A DNA stretch of 64,000 nucleotides from Antedon bifida. Its lineage: Eukaryota > Echinodermata > Crinoidea > Comatulida > Antedonidae. Each line of letters opens with the position of its first letter. Position 1 is the stretch's first letter. This document shows positions 23,901 through 38,900 of this stretch, one piece after another. The notes below the pieces were generated by a model. The model saw only the letters and a program-made list of their open reading frames with translations, did no database searches and was not told where the DNA came from. The position numbers and the translations under genes are program-made. The stretch covers positions 12,963,001 through 13,027,000 of the forward strand of contig OY727095.1 of NCBI GenBank assembly GCA_963402885.1, in the 5' to 3' direction.

Positions 23901-26900
23901 CCTAAACGTTCTAGTTCCAATATCAATGTTACAACGCTACAAATGGCAAAAGATACAGAAAACATCCAGAATAAGCTGATTATTCCTCAGTTGTAGGCCT
24001 AAACGTTCTAGTTCCAATATCAATGTTACAACGCTACAAATGGCAAAAGATACAGAGAACATCCAGAATAAGCTGATTATTCCTCAGTTGTAGGCCTAAA
24101 CACTCTAGTTCCAATATCAATGTTAAAACGGTACAAATGGCAAAAGATACAGAGAACATCCAGAATAAGCTGATTATTCTTCAGTTGTTGGCCGAATCGT
24201 TCCAATTCCAAGTTCAATATCAATGTCCCGGTGGGAATATGAGCGTACAATGTTACAAATAGCAAAAGATCTAGAGAACATCCACAATAATAAATTATTC
24301 ACCAGTTGCACACGTTCTACAGTAGTGCCAAGTTCAATACCAATGTCCCAGTGTGAAAATGAGAGTACAACAAAACAGTTACAAATGGCAAATCCGAGAG
24401 GGCATATCCACAATAAGCCGATTAGTCCCACTCCCAGTTGTCAATATATATGAAATGCTTTTATCACATTGTTTGCCAATTATGTTTAATTGAGTAAGCT
24501 AAATCATTGTTCAAACTAACATTCCATAGTTTAGATTTTTACCGACATTGAATGGAGCGTTAATGGAGCTTAGCAAAGTCTTTCTCAAACTCTAATAGTC
24601 CAAGTTTTCCGCACGGTATATTTTCTTTGTGTTTTCCAAGATAAGTTCAATTAGATCTGACATGCTCATTCTTCTTTCTGAAAATTGTTTTCTTTTAATC
24701 CAGCAAATTTGTAAACATGTGCAGAAATATTTGTTATCTTTCTGTCTATTTCAACCCTATGGATATGACTCAAATCAGGAATTATCATCTTCAGTCCAAA
24801 CTGAAATTATAAACTGACCCTAAGGCAGGTCAATATCCAGCTGATATGTTTGCCTTCTATATTCAAAGTATTGCATGTACTAAAACAGGCATCATGTGGA
24901 GAATTGTTTTCATCTTCATCTCAGTAAACTTGCAAACTCGTTGATGACGCAAGGATGACAGATGAACATGTGAATCTTGTCTTCAAAATAGTTCTCATAT
25001 TTAAACTTTTTTAAATCACTTTCAAAAACATTATCTTAACATTGAAAAGATTGTTAAATTTTCAAATTAACATGTACCAAGCAACTGAATGAAACTTGAT
25101 ATTATTCATACTGGCGAGTGGCCTACATATTGTTGAAAAATGTTAGGAAATCCAGCATAGTTCCTGCATTTTCACCCATGAATTTTCTCCAATGAACTGC
25201 AACCAAAAGCGGATGATTACGCCAGGTTAGCTTTGAAGAACGTGGTCACTTTGTCGGCCCCAAGTTTTCCAATTTATCTTCCAGACTTTGATTGTTGATC
25301 ACTTTAAATATTAACTAACATGCAAAATCTTAACAGTTTGAGCGCAGACTTTAATTCTCAAATATTATAAAATTTATAAGACTTAAGAGTATAACATTAT
25401 TTAATGGTATTCCTTTTACTTTCGTTTATTTATACATCAAAAGATGTCTGTTCTGTTTCCAACTGTGGGAAAAACTAGGATTTATGCTTAGCTATGAAAC
25501 CGTCATTGTTCCCCTCATGAATATGCATTTTTATTTGAATCGGTTCAAGAATTTTGTAAGATATTCTATTCTCTGATGATTATTACGCACTCTTAAATTT
25601 TAACTATTCACTAACTAATCCCATTTAACTCCTAACAGCTATTCACAAACTTGTAACGAATTGTGAATTACTTTGGATAAAAAATATCTTTAAACATGTT
25701 GTGGGTAGGTGGATTATGAATGATACTAAGGTCCTGTTTCTGCTGCATATCCTCAAAATATGGTATAAAATACGGTATATTTTATACCGTATTTTTGAGT
25801 ACCCCGTTTCTGCTAGAAGTACTATCTTGGGTGGTCGTGTTAAATTCATTTATTTTACCCAACCTGCCTTTCGATCCCCCAAAATGGGGACAAGTTATTT
25901 CTTCCTTGCCCGAATTAGAATTTGTTTTCTTTGGCGATGTAATTGTAGCCTCTGCTTTCACAGTTTGTTTTGTTATTGACAACAAGTTCGCACAACCCAT
26001 ACTCTTTAATTTTTGCTAATTTTCTAATCTGGCTGTCCTGTTTGTTCCTTTTTAATTTTCCCGAAATATTTGTTTCCCCAACAGATTATTTGCAAATGTG
26101 CGATGTTGTTTCTTATACCTCTTTTGACTAATGTGTAAAAAGCTTATAGAAAATCAAAATATACTGTATTTTTTATTGGCAGCAGAAAAGGGTACCCAAA
26201 ATACGGTATAAATTTATAAACACCGTATTTTATCCACAAATTTGGTGGGGGAAATATGGTATATTTTTTATGAGCGCTGTTTCCGCTGCCAAAAATATAC
26301 CGTATATATATACAGTATTCAAAAATATCGTATTAAATACGGTATTTACTTGGCAGCAAAAACAGCTAGGCCCTAAGATTGCCATTTTGATTCTATTTTA
26401 ATGATGGCAATTCTTCTATGAAAAGATAGCTAAATTTATGTATTTAATTTTAATTAATTTTTTTTTATTTAATAACTTTGCTGACTATTAATAGCCATAC
26501 ACTAGATAAGATTTAAAAAGTATTTGGGATGTGATTTGGAAAATATCTTATTTATTGACTTTCTTAGGTCATACAGTATGACCTACTGTAAATAAAAAAA
26601 ATAAAAAAATAAATAAATGAATGAATGAAACTAAGAGTAATTAAAGTGTTTGTGAAATATCTTATTTGTTTCAAATACACCTATTTCATTTTCTATCAGA
26701 ATAATTCTTGAGATTCATAATTTAATCATTGTTTAAGTTCCATAATGCGATACAAATACGTACCCTACTGTAATATCTACAGGACATGTGCGAAAGGATC
26801 AAACTGTATAAATATTGCTTTTTTAATAGATAAATAAAATATTAAAAATCACTAAATTTCATATTATTTAAGGCAAACAAATTTGTTCATTTTTTAAACT

Positions 26901-29900
26901 GAGAATTCACCATATACCACATGTCAACTCTAAGTATGTTACATGCTTCAATTATTTTATATAATACCAGCTGTGGATTTAACAAATCAACTTGAAAATA
27001 CTTTTACACTATGAGGCAATTAGCATTGAATTTATGAATAAGCCATCGTAGGAGAGGCAACAACAATTTAATGAATAAACTGACTAATAGAGGGCGATAT
27101 TAAAAAGTTTTATGTTATTTCAGTTTACCCTTTGAAGTGGTCAACAGAGGGCGACATTACCATAGAAGTAATTAGTAAATTAGTAAATTGTAGATCCTGG
27201 TTTTAAAACTAGTGTATATAAAATTACAAGAAAAAACTAATCGATTCGATTAAATGACTAGTGACTTTTTAGGTTATATTTTCTCTAGTCTATGTTATAT
27301 ATTAATTTTTTTTGTTTTATTATGTGTGATCCCAATTGTGACACCAGCAGTGCTATGACACATTCACCTCTATTGCAACAGCAAGACACTGTGCAAGCTC
27401 TTTGCTCTTTCATGTCCCGAAAACAATGATGGTGGTTTGTGGGCAGGTTCCCACTTGACGGCATAGTTCATGGACTATACCATAGAGAGGGGGATTCAAT
27501 GAAAACTTCTACTTTTGAGTTATATCTTGCTCTTCGAGGAGAAAAGGCTATTGTTGGTTTATCCATGTAAGCTAGGCATGAAATACACTAAAGAAATAAA
27601 TACTACAAATACCGTAAATTAAATGATAGACAGCTTAAACAACTTGTTATGATAAAATACCTAATCATCTCAATAGGTAGGGATTAAGAGGATTAATTGA
27701 AGATGTAATGACTTATCCCAGTTGATCTGGTGATCAAAACGGTACTAAAGCAGCCTTTTGATTTGGGATACACTATTCACAGTCTTTGTTGATGTACTTT
27801 AAGTACTGTATTCTTACTTTAAATCATGTAGGCAAACATGAGACAAAAATATAATGGAGTTTCCACAAGGTTAAAGCGAGTTAATTACCTTCTTATTCAA
27901 TACAGATTATGTTGTAAATGTGTTATCACACTCACACTCTAACACAGTAAATAACCCACAAATAGAATAACCTTAAAGTTTGAATAAACGGCCTTTATAA
28001 GATGATCAAATACAATACTGCCAATCAAACGTTTCTAATTGGAAACTGGAAAATGAAAGGACCCCCTCTATCTAAATTTGAAAATATACATTTGATTGTT
28101 TTTACTAAATTATTTGCTGCTAAAATACTATCTATTAGATAGAATCATCCTAATTAATAAATACTAAACTTTGCTAATACAATGTAAATGGTGTTGATAG
28201 CACGATGCAAAACCACAACAACAAAATGTCTTCTTCACTTCTAACTAGTGTGCCTTAAAGGGGGGTTCCGGGTTTAAAATGAATAGTAAAAAATGTAAAA
28301 TATATTTGTTTGTCTCTTGAACGGTAAAAGTTTCAATTTATATAAGCGCCCAGTGAAGCAGAACGAAGGCTGTGAAATGAGGCCAGATTACAAGTGCAGC
28401 TACGGCAAAATCACACTGTGGTTACAGAATAGGAAATTCGTGAAATGGTCAATCTTCCGACGACTCGTTATCATTAACCATATCAATTACTTTTGTAAAA
28501 TTATACTTATCTGATGTAATTTTAGTCGGTCTTCCCATTTATAAAGTCAATTTTTTATGAAAATCCATCAAAACAGTGAAAAATTAGATATGTTTGCACT
28601 TTACGTTTGCCGATTTTCGCACTGACTTAAGGGAAAGCCTTCAAAATCAATGAAGCGTAACGTATACATTCCTGCTGAGCGAGGAGAGCGAGACGACGAT
28701 ACACGTGCTCTCTCTGCCCATGCCTGGCATCGTCACGTAATAAGCAGATACAATATACAATACCAAACTGGTCGGGTCGAGTATACCCCGTCTATAATCA
28801 CAACATGAACGATGTACAGTATTTGATTGAAGGTCGACTCGACCTACCGGAATGGTATAGATAATATAGCTCGAATGAGAGAGTTGGAATATTTTTAAAC
28901 ATATGATAAGTATTGCTAATTTTAAAAAGTGTAGCCTATAGTAAAAGGCCTGGTGGTATCAATTCGCATAGGGTCTACTAGTTACTACACTAGCTAGCTC
29001 AATTTTTAACTGGGCCGGATCGGCTAGGTCTCCTTCCTACTACCTGGTCTACTTGCTTGATGCAGTATCCGCTTTTTTGGAGAGTAAACTTATTAGATGA
29101 TCGGGACACCATATACGTGCGGACGGCGATCGGACCTTGTTTTGCCTCAATATTTACAGCCGATTTTGTAGAACGTTTTAGGTTTAGATTGTTTAGGAGT
29201 TTGGTTGATAGGATGGGTTTGGAATCCACTGAGTTTTGTTATTTATGGGCCAATCGTTTAGTAGTAGGCTAGCTAGGCCCATGATGGCCCCAATGTTTTA
29301 GCGTAGCCATCGTGGCATGGAATCCCTAGTCAGAAATGGCTCTCACCCATGAATAAAATGATTTAGGCTAGGCCTAGCCTAGTACGTGAAGCCGATATAC
29401 GATCTGTACTATTCGAGGTATAAAAATAGTATAGTTTATGACTCCGTAATCTGTACTAAATTTTGTATTTCATTAAATGTCAAATAAATATATGCTACTA
29501 CTGTTATTATTACACTTTAGGCCTAGCTTAGAAAATCTACAAAAAAATGTATTTCACAATGATCGGGTGGTCGTCGTTTGACAGGGGAGAGAGATGCAAG
29601 TTGACAAACACAACGTACAAGCTTGACGTCGCGAGTTTGGAATCCACTGATGACGTGATTTTGTGAATATCTCATGAATATTAATGAGCTTCCCTAAGCT
29701 GCTGAAAAACAGACTTTCCATAAATTTACCCTAAAATGTATATGAAATTTAATTTTTTTAATTTCTCGTTATTACTTCTTCATTCTGACATGTCTATATT
29801 GTTATAATATTTTTTATTTAATAAATAAACGATATTTAAAAGCAATTTCAAACCCAGAATCCCCCTTTAATTACTACTAATTAGGGAAGAAGGAATAGAA

Positions 29901-32900
29901 CAAAAGGTGATATGTTAACCCTCTTAGTGCCACGGGCGGCGTTAGACACCATATGGGACATGCGTTGAAAACCCCTAGTCGGCGATACACACCAAACGTA
30001 CCTTCTGTGTTTGAGGGCGATAATCACTAACTTCTGCTTGTCTGAGGATTCTGGGATAGCTTTTATTCGATCAAGCGTAAAATTTTCTTTCGAAAAATGT
30101 CAACGAAAAAATTTTCGCTATAATAGGAAAATCTTTTGGAAATATCAATTAAAAACTAATTAATTAATCAAAATCATGTTGTTTGTTGATTACACGTTCT
30201 CCGTATCTAGTCACACAACCGGAAATACTGACTCCTTTGTTGAAAAATGTGCAACGCGAGACGAATTGTTTGTAGGCCCATGCAGCACGTTGTCAGAATT
30301 TACTCGCCTGAGTAACTTGCTTATAGTGGGCATGCTCAGACTAACGATGGTGATAGGATGGTTTGATTGGGCCTAGGCTAAGATTATACGATGGCGGTTT
30401 ATTTGAATAAAATAACTCGTATCTAATTCTCCTATTATTACTTTTGTTCAAGTAAATATACATTTATAGGTATGTATTATAAATATTTGTTTGTTGGGGT
30501 TTTCTAAATATCATTTTATTATCGTTTTTATACGATTTTTTAAAGCAATTTCTTGGAAATTTTAATTAAAAATTAGAATTTTTTTTTAATTCATACATTT
30601 CATAAATAAAAATAAATCATACAAATATACATTATACATCATTTTACAGGAAATTTAATAAGGAATATTTGTTTTTAGAAACATTTTTTCATACATTTAT
30701 GATAAAATGATGAAATTACTGTTTGAAAAATTTCAACTCCCTGGAGTATTACAAAAATGCTGTTCTGAAAAGAATACGGTTGAGGGGAAATGGCTCTCTC
30801 TCGGGAATTTGGAACTAAGAGGGTTAATTAACTAATTATTTTTATTCCATAATTAGCATACAGTACAATAATATTTTCAATTTGAAAGATCTACTTATTA
30901 TTCAGTACTGAAAGAAATGAATCAGTTGAGTTGGTTAACAGCCCATCATAGAAGGAAGAAGGCATGACCTTTGTAGCAACACAAGTAAACAATGTCAAAG
31001 TAGCTTTTGTGTCACAACATTGTCATCTTAAATCTATGAGTATGTGTGGAATGATTGGGTTAACACAACAAAGAGAGTGGATCTCTGTGTCAATGGGGTG
31101 TTGTTTGATTAAAATTCTCTCTTAAAAATACTAGAATGAATGGTGTTCACCACACACCGATTAACAAATAGTGAAACACGAACTACAAGTTGCTTTTACA
31201 CAAATTTGTCACTCACAGACAAAGTTGTCATAGACAAAGTTGCACGCAATTATATTACAGGCATGAAAACTAAATTTTGTCCCTGGCCTTTTTTTACTTT
31301 TTACTCACATTATAAATAATATCTTGTCGCTCATCCATTACTATATTATAATCCAGATATTCACACTGACAGTACAGTTAGCTATACTGTATGCTCTAAT
31401 TATTCTCAACAAAGGAGAGATCATATTATATGGGGCTAAGATGACCAAAACAAAGTTTTGGTACCTTTCTCTCTTTCTACTGTAGAAACCAAATTAATAA
31501 AGGGACACCTTGAGAACAACAGTGTACCCTTGATAGGGCTGTCCCCTGAATATAGGTTAGCTCAGGGAGCAGTTGTTAAAAACAGCCCTCTGGTTATCTG
31601 GTTTATATTACCCCCTTTTCATTTTATGGAAATTGTTCAATGTATAGACATGTCCCAAACACAGTGGTGTAACGCAGAGGCTTGAGGCCCCTGGTTTAGG
31701 AAGTCTAAGTGGCCCTCCAACGCTGGAGGCCTTGGATGTTTTTAGCCTTTTTCAACATAATTTAATGCCTGTTTTTTCCTCTGGGCACTGCCCCATAATC
31801 TCTGGGGTCCCTGGGTTTAGCCAGTGAGCGCTCATAGCAGTTACACCACTGCCCAAATGAGGGCTTTTAATTGGTATGGTGATTATGAAAGATTTTTACA
31901 CACCTCTCTACATCCAGGTTGGTTGTTCCTAATCAGCCTAGGTCTGGAGGATCTTCTGACAGACCATGTCTCGGATCCATCACTATACCTCAGAGGGTCC
32001 TGCAAATGAAAAAGTAAAGGTTTAAATGTAATAGTTCATCAACGAACGCACAGCTACCATCGACCAGGTAGCGAAGGGAGATGAAGGAGATAAAGGTACG
32101 TAGAAAATTCATCTACAGTATGTGGTTTAAAAGAAGCGTTGTGTTATAATAAACAATGTTGATTAATTAAACATTGCATTTATTTGTCTGAATACACTAT
32201 TCTAGGAATATTCTGTATTGTAACCAGATGTTTTTGATGTAGTATTGCTGGGATGAGAGGAGGTATGTACTGGTATTACTCAACATATTTTTTTGCTGTA
32301 GCACCTAGCCAAATAACCTCCCATAATATATTCCCCCCCCCCCCCACTTTTTTTTGTAAGAACCCCAAGCTGATTGCATTCTCCAAACTTCATGAATGAA
32401 GTATAACCTCTATTGTGTTATTTCAAATTGACTTGTTTAATAATATAGATGTTTTTAAAGTCTGTTAACCCCCTGGGGTAAAATAGACATTCTCTACATT
32501 TTCTATAAGTTACAAATTGGCAATAAAATGGAATATTAGTTGAAAGGTTATCTTATGATATTGAAAAAAAAAAATTTAAAATGGTGACTGAAACAGGAAA
32601 GGTACACATTCCATTGTGAAGACAATTAGTGCAATGATACCAGACATATTTATTTATTCTTTCTGGTTTATTTAAGAAGGCATTGCAGATAAAACTGAAT
32701 TGCATTAAATAACATCAACAGAAAAATACATACAGTACAACCATGAAAAACACATAGAATCATGGTTTCGAGATCACAGCTTAATTCAGAAGTGAGGGAT
32801 TAATATATTATGTTACATTGAGAATGATTTACATATTGTATAGAACATGCTTAAACTACTGTAGTGTTGAGAATTATCCATGCTTTATGTACGGTGCTGT

Positions 32901-35900
32901 TGTTTTGGTATAATTCATTATTTGTTCATTATTGTATCCGGTACTACTGTGATACCAACATAATGTATGGTACTTGTAATGTAAACTTCTGTTCATTTTT
33001 AGATTTTTACTCAATTTTCTTGATTACTTTAACTGGCATTCAGAAAGACAAGGCATGGGGCTAGACACTACTGGACACTAAACTAGACTCTACAGTACTT
33101 GTACTACTGGACACCACTCAAAAACTAAACTGACACAGCATGAATTCCAGCAAACAAATTTATTTTAGCAGTATAATTTTAATTATTATCAAACATATTA
33201 ATGTGTCAATATCTAAGCAGGAGTTTTTATAGTAAAAAGTACAATGTTTCACCTGTGTATGAACTTGGCAAAATCTAGGCCAAAGATCCAAAAAAATGCC
33301 ATTGATGGTAACTTACACTGAAAGGGGCTTTATACTATGATGAGCAATGGAGTCAATTCTGTTTTATTAGTTTTGTCTGCTGTGCTGTGCTATACATGAC
33401 CTCAACACAAAAGAAACATATTTTTACAACAATTAACATAAAAATATATAACTTTTACTTGGGCATTACACTTGTGTAAAATGTTCATGTATGGAGGAAT
33501 TATTTAGTTAGAGATAATTCAAATAATTCCTCCATGGTCAGCACTGTTTGAAAATTACATAGCAAAGCGGCATGTATGATATCTTTATGATTTAAATTTA
33601 TTATCAACATTGGTGTGATAATTTATTTAATTCAGAGTTCATAAACACTTGAAAAAGATCATTTTATTTATCAGATACTCTAAAACCAATCAACACATGA
33701 GTGTACTATCTTGGTTTAGCAAATATCATCAATTACCTGATAACAATATTCTATGATAAATATGTTTTCTGAAGGAACCATCCAATGTAAAATACTCCCA
33801 ACACAAATTCAGTCAGGGATAGAAAGTTAAAATAAAATTCAATTTCCTCATGTTTAAAAGGTTAGAGTTTCTGTATGCCTACCTGTATGCCTGTATATTA
33901 ATATACTTTTTCAAAAGTGGCCTACAATTGAAGCTATATATACCCTCTTTTTGACTCCCTGCCTTCTTTGATTTTGGAATTTTTTCTTTCACAAAGGAAT
34001 ATTTAATTGTTTAGAATGATGAAGGTACTAAAATTAACTTGAACATGAGCAAAATATTTTTATATATTGAAGACTTTACAAAACATCCCTAGCTACCTTT
34101 TATAGAAGAATGCAGAGCCTAGATAATCTACTAATAATTTTTTTAACTCTCTTATGCTCTGTTTACACTATCAAATTTTGTATGACAAAAATATTTGATG
34201 TGCCCATATATGGACATGCTGATGTCGTATCACTACCATGCTTGGGCATATCACTACCAGTACCATATATGGGCACATCACACTGTTTCGTCACATAAAG
34301 TTTGATAGTGTAGACAGAGCTTTTTTGTGCCTTATAAACTGGTTGGTTGCCACCCTGCGTATCTTTCTAACGGTTGCTTCGGTTGCGTGTACATCCTTGT
34401 GTTACGCACTTTGTGAAGTTTAAAGTTTATCATGTTACTCCACAGTAAATGAAATGTTAAAAATGTCGCAACCATAGATTGAAGTCCATCATTGTTTAAC
34501 CATACCAATTATAAGGTAGTTACAATATCAAGGTAAAGTAGACGTACTTGAACTTTAGATATAGATAGTGTAACCATGATTAACTTAAAGAATTATCTTT
34601 TTAAAATGGGTTTTACAAACACAAAAATGTTTGCTACATGTTTCAGCAATGCTTAATTATAACAACAGTAACATTTCATTTTACTAAACAGTAATTCAAT
34701 GTATCATATTTATCTATATTCCTTGAATACAGACACAACATGAAACAAATCAAAATCATTATTAAATATTGAATATGAAGAAAAACATATACAGGTATTC
34801 TAAAAGAGTTTTTTTATGCATTTAAAGTCCCATTCCCTACATTTTTTAGATCTAATTTAAGGTCACAAACTACATTTAATGTAAAAATAAATACTATATG
34901 GTCCTATTGAAATAACTTTTCTCATCTTTAAATGGTTAAAAATGTGAAAAATAAGGCGAATCTAATCATTTTAGCGGCCCGCTATAAATCCCAACATGAA
35001 TTGCGAGCGGATTGATATTTTTGTTTATCTTCTGTAATTCACCCACTTTTCGAACGATCGTGAGGCCAAAACAAATGGGAGACTCCTAACTTTTCAGTGA
35101 AAATACTAGGTTTCTCCCAATTTGTATCAACGGAGTCTGGTAAAAACAGAAAGATAATTAAATAATTAAAGACGGCCAACGAGAGGACATTCACTGCGAG
35201 CTACTTACTCATTATTTCTCTCTTTTTATCATAATTTACCATAAAACGTACATTTAAGACAAGGAATTACCCGGTTTAATGTTTTTAAAGTAATATATGC
35301 ATTATTTTTACAAAACGTCACAAATTGTAGGGAACGGGTCTTTAATTACAGTAGCAAATTGTCATAGTTTTTAATTAAATGTTACATTACAAACAGTGAT
35401 TTTAAAATTTAAATTAACATAAAAGAATTTAAATTCACTGTAGTACAAACAAAATCACTCCAAAGTTTACACAATGAGTTCAAGCAAGAATGGATAAATA
35501 AAAGGAGTAATTATAATTCACAAATTCCAAGTTTAAAATTTTAAACCAATAATTGCAAGATCTTCAACTTGACTGAGCAGATTAATAAAATAATAGATGG
35601 CGGTAAATTTAAATACTAAAGTTGTCGCTAAAACAACAACAGTGGCTTTATGCATTTTAGAAACTTTTAAGATCTTATTATTGCAGGAATTTATGGTGAA
35701 ATGTATTTCTTACTTTCTTCTAAATTTCATTTAATTATTACAATCAAGAATAATTTTTAACCAGAAGTTTGTACTGTAGTTAATATGTACTATTATTATA
35801 CTGTAGTAGGCCTATTATATTATTATACTTTAATTATTTCATTTCATTTATTTTTAACAAAAAATATTAACAAAAACCTGTGACATTGATTTTCAGTACT

Positions 35901-38900
35901 GAATACAAATTATATTTATAAAGAGGTTAAACTCTGAAAATCCTACAGCCTTGTACATGAAATTGGATAAGTTTGGTAGAGGTCATTACCAGGATCAACT
36001 ACATGTTTTATAGATGAAAAAATAAAAGAGTGAGGCATACAGTAACCTGATCAGTTGATTGAATGAGTATTTAAATAGGCACTAAACACTGTCATTACAC
36101 AATTAGCAATGATTACATTTACAATGTTTATTTTAATTTATTGTGTATTAATTACGTTGTGTTTAGGACACCACAGTAGAGGCTGTTCGCCAATTTTGTT
36201 TACTATTATCAATCATCTGGCATGGAAACTCAGCAAATTTGAGAATTATATTCATGTCAAGGATATACTGTACCATAGCATATTTCTTGTTGGGGTAGAA
36301 ACAAAATATCAATTCTTAACATTTTCCTATTGTTGAGATCACCAAGGTGTCACATAAACACTGTATAGTATACATTTGTTTGCCTATTTTGTTTGCTATA
36401 TTGCCACTTAAATTGCAACCCTTTCTAAAGTTTAAAATACAGTTTGATAGACACCTCAACCTTTCCAAGGTACCATAGCTGCTGAGTAATATGATACAGT
36501 ACAAATTGTAGAAAACCAATGTATGCTGTAACATTTGAAAAGAACACGACAAGGAAGAGTAACGGCTCTTTGTTACTAGCTCAATTGTAACTAACAACAA
36601 TTGAAATTAATATTTAGTAGCAAATTCATATCATATAACTGTATTAAATCATTAAAATTACTGCAGCATCAATATACGTACAGTATTATCATTCTAATAC
36701 AATACATTGCAAAGAGTTATGAAATGAAATACCTAGTAATAGACAAAATTTATTTATTAATATTTATGCTAATTCTACAGCATATAGAAGTGTTTGAATA
36801 AACATTTAATCAGTTTATTAAGTTAGTTAAAACATTTGATTAAGTTCTTTTAAATGTACTGTAGATTATAGTAGTAGTAAATGATAATTGACTTGTATTA
36901 CAAATAAATAAAAAGAATGTTCTAATTCCGGCATGGAGATTTTTTACCTCCATGATTCCGGTTACCTTATTTATATAATTTAAAAAATTGTATTATATAA
37001 TATATATATTTCAATATGTATTATATAATATATTTTCTTGGACTCAAAACTATTTTTCTTATATTGTTTTTATTAGGATGTGTATGTTTTTTAAATGTGT
37101 AAACTGTATGTGTAATGTATTATATGTAGTGTACAGAAAGCAGATTTCTGATATATATTAGACAAATAAATGCCGTGGAAAGAAGCACATTCATTCATTA
37201 ATAAAAACAATTTCCCATTAATAATCATTTTGTTGTATACTTTTTAAATCTAAATTGCTGTTGTTAATCAAAATGACTTGATCTTGTTATAGATAAAGTT
37301 GGTTCCAACTCATCTACAGTACAACAATTATATTATTAACAATTTGATCTTTTTGCATCAGAAGTTCATTATCATATTCGTAGGCAGTTCTTATGTTTCA
37401 GTTGGCAAGCAACAAATAGACTTGTCAAATCATTTCAACAGATGTCAAGAATGAAATTAAAATCAATAATAAGTTAATGAAATTATAATTGGAAATTTAC
37501 ATTCACTGATTGTTATGAATGAGTAGATGATTATCTTGAGTCAATGAAATTAGAAAGAAAATTTAACTGAAGTCTATTAATAGTATGAAAACTGCCCAAT
37601 TGATGTTTCAAACAAACAGATGTACTTCATAAAATAATAAATAATTTTGTAAACATCTCCCTGTTGAAATATCTACTCAAATTTTTAATTTATTTAAATA
37701 AAATTTTCTAATGATCTTGTTTATAGGCCAGTTTTATCATTGAAATATTAAGTTTATATTTATTCTATACAATAACAACTCTTTTTTTGGGGTGGGGGGG
37801 GGGGGGGGGTGGCATGTTTGTGTTGTACTGTACCTCACTGTATTATGGTCAAATGGTTCATGGACAATAATGTACTCTGTTGTATGATTTATTCTAATCC
37901 TTTGGTATACTCTATTGGGGCTTTTAGGCATACTTTTAAAGTGTTATAAACTGTACTAATGATCTCTTTGCTCAATTTTGTATGAAAGCTAGGGCTTCAA
38001 AGCAATGCATTCCCAAGCACAAATCAATATTACATCATTGTGTCCGCTGACCTCCTTTATAACTGTTGTATGTCTATTGTTTGCTACTTCAATTGAATGT
38101 CTATTATGTCAGGCTAAGGATGCATTTAGGTTGTCCTAATTTCTAGGCTTATTACAAAAAAATACAAACATACAAAATACAAACATACAAAATACAAACA
38201 TTATACAATGGTTTATTTATAAAGTTTTAAAAATCAAATTTCTTTGAAATCCTTTATGTACATAAAAAAGTACAGTTTTATTTTTGCAATTATCATTTTA
38301 AATTAAAATACCAAGCTTGGGAAGAAATCAGTGTGATCAGGGAACCCGAAGGTATACCTCCCTGGTATGGTATGTATATTATTAAACAGGAAAAGTAAAG
38401 AATTAAAATCAAACTACCGCCGTCTCATACTAATAACCTAAAAAAGTTATGAAAAATAGATCTAATGATAGGTAGATTCAAATCATTTTTTTATTGCCAT
38501 TGATTTGATTTTTGTTCAAAATCATAACACAGAATATTTAACTTTGACAGCAATGGTTTTGAAACTGCATAAATTCTAACCTTGAAAATATGATAACTAA
38601 AATGTATTAGGGTTATGTATAATTACAGGTTTTAGGTTTATATAGACTAGGCTTAACCCATTGTTACGGCTTAAGTGCAATGAGGTGTGTAGGGTAATGC
38701 CCCCATCCATCATAAAAATGCTACTGTAAGGTAACTGTACAGTACTGTAGAATTTGATAATAACTACTAAAATATTTAAAATTTCTTTCTCATGAAGTTA
38801 TGTATATCCCTCCTTTCAATTTTTTTTGTTATGATTTTAATATTGTTTTGCATTGTATCCAAGGGTAGATTTATGACAATGTATGATAACATATAGCATG

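Noticed and set aside
25643..26019. Several 68-99-codon ORFs on both strands
   Set aside because: All overlap a non-autonomous DNA element and show no coding character.
28999..29272. Overlapping 71-76-codon ORFs in the less AT-rich part of the 28,259-29,866 element, considered as a missing RGS12 exon or transposase
   Set aside because: No splice phase fits and no transposase motif is visible. They are inside a TTAA-flanked repeat.
30176..30376. 66-codon ORF with apparent signal-like start
   Set aside because: It is inside the piggyBac-like MITE, with no homologue recognised.
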